Positions 61,810 through 64,000 of a stretch of 64,000 nt of DNA are shown piece by piece (within the stretch, counting starts at the first letter, position 1; every line of letters starts with the position of its first letter). The notes under the pieces are model-generated. The model did no database searches, was not told the origin of the DNA, and saw only the letters and a program-made list of their open reading frames with translations. Source of the DNA: Cohnella sp. OV330 (GTDB lineage Bacteria > Bacillota > Bacilli > Paenibacillales > Paenibacillaceae); contig NZ_FOKE01000005.1 of assembly GCF_900112065.1 (NCBI RefSeq), positions 248,001-312,000 of the forward strand. The letters run 5' to 3'. The translations under genes and the position numbers were made by a program.

Positions 61810-61936
61810 CACGTCAATACCCCTTTCTCAAAATGAATTTCGTATTGCGCCAGCAGTCTGCTTACCCGCCCCTCGACTTGCCGCGCTGACCGTTACATGA
61901 CGCATCCCCCCTCTCCAGACGCGCTGGATGGAATTC

Positions 61937-62920
61937 TCAGGGCGTATCCGTTGCGTTCGCGTCCGTGCCGTCACTATCTGCGGTACCCGCGCCGGGATTC
62001 GGATTCGGAATGCGCACCGTCACTTCTCCGCTCGCAGTAAAGCCTGCCAGCCACTGCGGCACGAGCTCGTTCAGCCGCTGCTGACGGATCAGCTCCACGA
62101 TACGCTCCTTAGCTTGGGCGGCCGTTTCCGTCGATGCCGGCTTGCGATCCGTCACTTTCAGCAAATGGTACCCGTACGCGGTCTTGACCGGCTTGCCGTA
62201 GGCGCCTGTTTTCAACTGCGCGGCCGCTTGCTCGAGTTCGGGCGCAGTCTGTCCCGCGGCCAGATAGCCCAGATCGCCGCCCGCTTCCCGCGTCGCGACG
62301 TCCGCCGAAAACTCGGCGGCCAGCTTGGCGAAGTCGGCGCCCTTGGCGAGCTCGGCGTGCAATTCCTTCGCCTGCGCTTCGGTTTTTACCAGGATGTGCG
62401 ACAAGCGGACCTGCGCCGGGTGGTGGAACGATGCCTCGTTCAGCCCGTAAAACTGCGCGACTTGCTCATCCGTCACCTCAAGCTCGGAAGCAAACAGTTT
62501 GCCGAGCAGCAGCTGCATCTTGATCTGCGCCGCAAAGCCCGCTTCATCCAATCCGGCAGAGTTCAGATAGCTTTGAAAATCCGCTTCCGACGCGAACGAG
62601 CCGCGCATCTTGTCCATGCCGGCCGCAAGCTCCCCCTCGCCGACGGTCAATCCTTTGGCCGCAGCCTGCTCGTCCGCGAGCCGCCGGATGACCATCTCCT
62701 GCAGCGTCTGCGCGCCGACTTGCCGCAGCATCGCCTCATACAGCTCGTCCTTCGTAATGTTCGTTTGGCCCACCGTCGCCACGATGCTTGCCGTTTCGCT
62801 CCCCTCCGCCTTGGCGGCGGCCCGAGCCTCGGGCTTCGCTTCATTCGCTACGGCGTAAATCGCAAACGAAGCGACTGCGATCAGTACCGCTAATCCTCCC
62901 ACCGGCAGCCATTTTCTCAT
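61937..62920 (-). CDS. PrsA-like peptidyl-prolyl isomerase (parvulin type)
   Basis: The 327-residue protein has an N-terminal membrane anchor helix (LPVGGLAVLIAVASFAIYAVA) without a lipobox, a SurA-like N domain, and a parvulin domain (VRLSHILVKTEAQAKELHAEL, GGDLGYLAAGQTAPELEQAA, VKTAYGYHLLKV). A disordered NPNPGAGTADSDGTDAN tail ends it. It would help exported proteins fold outside the membrane. It lies 127 bases upstream of ctsY in the same direction, so it may serve those enzymes. The ATG at 62920 is seven bases after GGGGAG; the ATG at 62923 is also possible. Confidence 0.88.
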   Translation of the reverse strand: MRKWLPVGGLAVLIAVASFAIYAVANEAKPEARAAAKAEGSETASIVATVGQTNITKDELYEAMLRQVGAQTLQEMVIRRLADEQAAAKGLTVGEGELAAGMDKMRGSFASEADFQSYLNSAGLDEAGFAAQIKMQLLLGKLFASELEVTDEQVAQFYGLNEASFHHPAQVRLSHILVKTEAQAKELHAELAKGADFAKLAAEFSADVATREAGGDLGYLAAGQTAPELEQAAAQLKTGAYGKPVKTAYGYHLLKVTDRKPASTETAAQAKERIVELIRQQRLNELVPQWLAGFTASGEVTVRIPNPNPGAGTADSDGTDANATDTP

Positions 62921-62980
62921 CATCGATCTCCCCATTCCGCATTAATTTTTTGAATATTCAGATTTAAAGATCGCAAAGAA

Positions 62981-63034
62981 GCCTCGAGCATGCGAACCTC
63001 CGCTTCTGAAGGAAACCGGATGCATTCTCGAGGC
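62981..63034 (-). terminator. Imperfect long hairpin behind the ThuA-like gene
   Basis: GCCTCGAGcATGC (62981-62993) pairs with GCATtCTCGAGGC (to 63034), with further loose pairing of the arms. The minus strand ends in TTCTTTGC. It is about 30 bases past the ThuA-like stop. Confidence 0.45.
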
Positions 63035-63065
63035 AAGATCTTGTATGAATTCGTAGCTTATTCGC

Positions 63066-63803
63066 CTAAGCTTTTGAGGCGATCGCCTCCAGCGGCTGCA
63101 CGTTCCCGAACCTTGGCGCCGCGCCCCGCTCGTCCGCGGTCCAGCGGACGGCGTTCGCGATCACGCGAAGAACATGCTCGTTGTAATAAGTCGGATACGT
63201 CTCATGTCCCGGGCGGAAATAAAAGATTTTGCCGTGCCCGCGGCTATATGCGCACCCGCTTCGGAACACCTCGCCGCCCTCGAACCAGCTCACCAGCACG
63301 AGTTCGTCCGGGTCGGGCACGTCGAAGAACTCGCCGTACATTTCTTCTTTTTCCAGTTCGATATAAGGAGGCAGCCCCGCCGCGATCGGATGCGACGGCT
63401 TGACGACCCACAGACGTTCCTTCTCGTCGGCTTCGCGCCACAGCAGCGCGCAGGAGGTGCCCATGAGCCGCTTGAATATTTTAGAATAGTGTCCCGAATG
63501 CAGCACGATCAGCCCCATGCCTTCCAACACGCGCCGCTGCACCCGGTCTACGACCGCTTCGTCAACCTCGTCGTGCGCCCGGTGTCCCCACCAGACGAGC
63601 ACGTCCGTACGCGCCAGCGCGTCCTCCGGCAATCCATGCTCCGGCTCGTCCAACGTCGCCGTGCCGAGCTCGAAACCGAAAGGCGCGAGCCCTTCGCGCA
63701 GCGCCTCGTGAATGCCCGCCGGATAGATGCGCTGCACGTCCGGATTCGAACGCTCGTGGCGGAATTCGTTCCAGATCGTTACGCGCGGCGTCGATTGTTT
63801 CAT
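63066..63803 (-). CDS. ThuA-like (trehalose utilisation family) protein
   Basis: The 245-residue protein matches the ThuA class I glutamine-amidotransferase-like family: [64 protein letters not shown], and [21 protein letters not shown]. Family members act on sugars or keto-sugars, often beside Gfo/Idh/MocA oxidoreductases. The ATG overlaps the stop of such a gene (ATGA), and AGGAGG lies upstream, so the two are translationally coupled. Confidence 0.92.
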   Translation of the reverse strand: MKQSTPRVTIWNEFRHERSNPDVQRIYPAGIHEALREGLAPFGFELGTATLDEPEHGLPEDALARTDVLVWWGHRAHDEVDEAVVDRVQRRVLEGMGLIVLHSGHYSKIFKRLMGTSCALLWREADEKERLWVVKPSHPIAAGLPPYIELEKEEMYGEFFDVPDPDELVLVSWFEGGEVFRSGCAYSRGHGKIFYFRPGHETYPTYYNEHVLRVIANAVRWTADERGAAPRFGNVQPLEAIASKA

Positions 63804-64000
63804 GTCCCTACCTCCTCGCTTCGGTCATCCAGCTCTTCGATTCGCACGGATCGCCGCTCGCGACTTGATCGCACGACCGCTTCTAGAATTTTCTGGTTCA
63901 GATAGCCGTCTTGCAGCATGGGCCGCTCCTCGCGGACGTCGCCCCGCACCAGATCGACGAAGTCCTGCATTTGCGCCAGCTTGTAGCGGGCCGGCACGGC
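63800..64000 (-). CDS. Gfo/Idh/MocA-family oxidoreductase, C-terminal part only
   Basis: The minus-strand frame runs in from the right edge and ends at TGA 63800-63802. The last ~65 residues ([41 protein letters not shown]) are the conserved C-terminal end of Gfo/Idh/MocA sugar oxidoreductases. The catalytic and NAD-binding parts lie outside the window. It is upstream of and coupled to the ThuA-like gene, suggesting joint action on a sugar. Confidence 0.85.
   Translation of the reverse strand, partial: AVPARYKLAQMQDFVDLVRGDVREERPMLQDGYLNQKILEAVVRSSRERRSVRIEELDDRSEEVGT

Noticed and set aside
55690..61836. Very long plus-strand open frames (about 946 and 990 codons) opposite the GH31 genes
   Set aside because: They are antisense shadows of high-GC genes; the translations are Arg/Val/Asp-rich without domains, while the minus strand encodes clear GH31 enzymes.
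1..64000. tRNA, rRNA, insertion sequences, prophage or integrase genes
   Set aside because: None recognised anywhere in the window on either strand by eye; no transposase or recombinase motif was seen.

Overview
The window looks like the chromosome of a high-GC, spore-forming Firmicute of the Paenibacillaceae (Cohnella- or Paenibacillus-like). The signs are strong GGAGG ribosome sites, GC-rich third codon positions, lipoproteins with Ser/Pro/Ala-rich linkers, YesMN-type two-component systems beside LplB/YtcP-type ABC permeases, and secreted SLH-anchored and GH31 carbohydrate enzymes. Most genes are on the minus strand. I saw no rRNA, tRNA, CRISPR array, insertion sequence or prophage.

Region 1 (1-18.4 kb) is mostly housekeeping. 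It holds a truncated manA, a small membrane protein, moaB, a divergent TetR/MFS efflux pair with clear operators, a B12-binding radical SAM gene followed by the relic of an aldo/keto reductase gene, a GH1 beta-glucosidase, a lipoprotein, a Cof-type HAD phosphatase, an XRE regulator divergent from a tiny membrane protein, a complete sulfate ABC operon (cysT-cysW-cysA-sbp order), yjbQ, yigZ, pgi and a DinB-family gene.

Region 2 (18.4-35.3 kb) is an alpha-galactoside utilisation locus. It has an ABC importer (two permeases plus a lipoprotein binding protein) ending in a cytoplasmic GH36-like enzyme, a large cell-wall-anchored paralogue with three CBM35-like and three SLH modules, a divergent AraC-type response regulator with its sensor kinase, and a classical GH36 alpha-galactosidase. 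The importer and the anchored enzyme share a 38-bp upstream element (31 of 38 bases identical) placed exactly 23 bp before TATAAT in both promoters, which suggests a common activator. A small cluster of inverted and direct 20-bp repeats lies between them.

Region 3 (35.4-43.96 kb) returns to core metabolism: a beta-hydroxyacid dehydrogenase fused to a C-terminal PilZ domain (the most unusual protein here), ppnP, tkt, purU, an nfo-type endonuclease with a C-terminal extension, a DUF2621-type protein, a lipoprotein and a SulA/YfcH-type epimerase that carries a terminator-like hairpin inside its coding sequence.

Region 4 (43.96-54.46 kb) is a tightly packed Tad/Flp pilus operon read from right to left: TadZ-like ATPase, TadA, TadB, TadC, Flp pilin, TadE-like, a large TadG-like protein, a second TadE-like protein, a prepilin peptidase and an FHA protein. 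Most junctions overlap, so translation is probably coupled.

Region 5 (54.6-64 kb) holds two tandem secreted GH31 enzymes that match, in size, order and sequence as I remember it, the 3-alpha-isomaltosyltransferase (CtsY) and 6-alpha-glucosyltransferase (CtsZ) that make cycloalternan from starch-type oligosaccharides. A PrsA-like foldase lies just upstream. The window ends with a ThuA-like gene coupled to the tail of a Gfo/Idh/MocA oxidoreductase.
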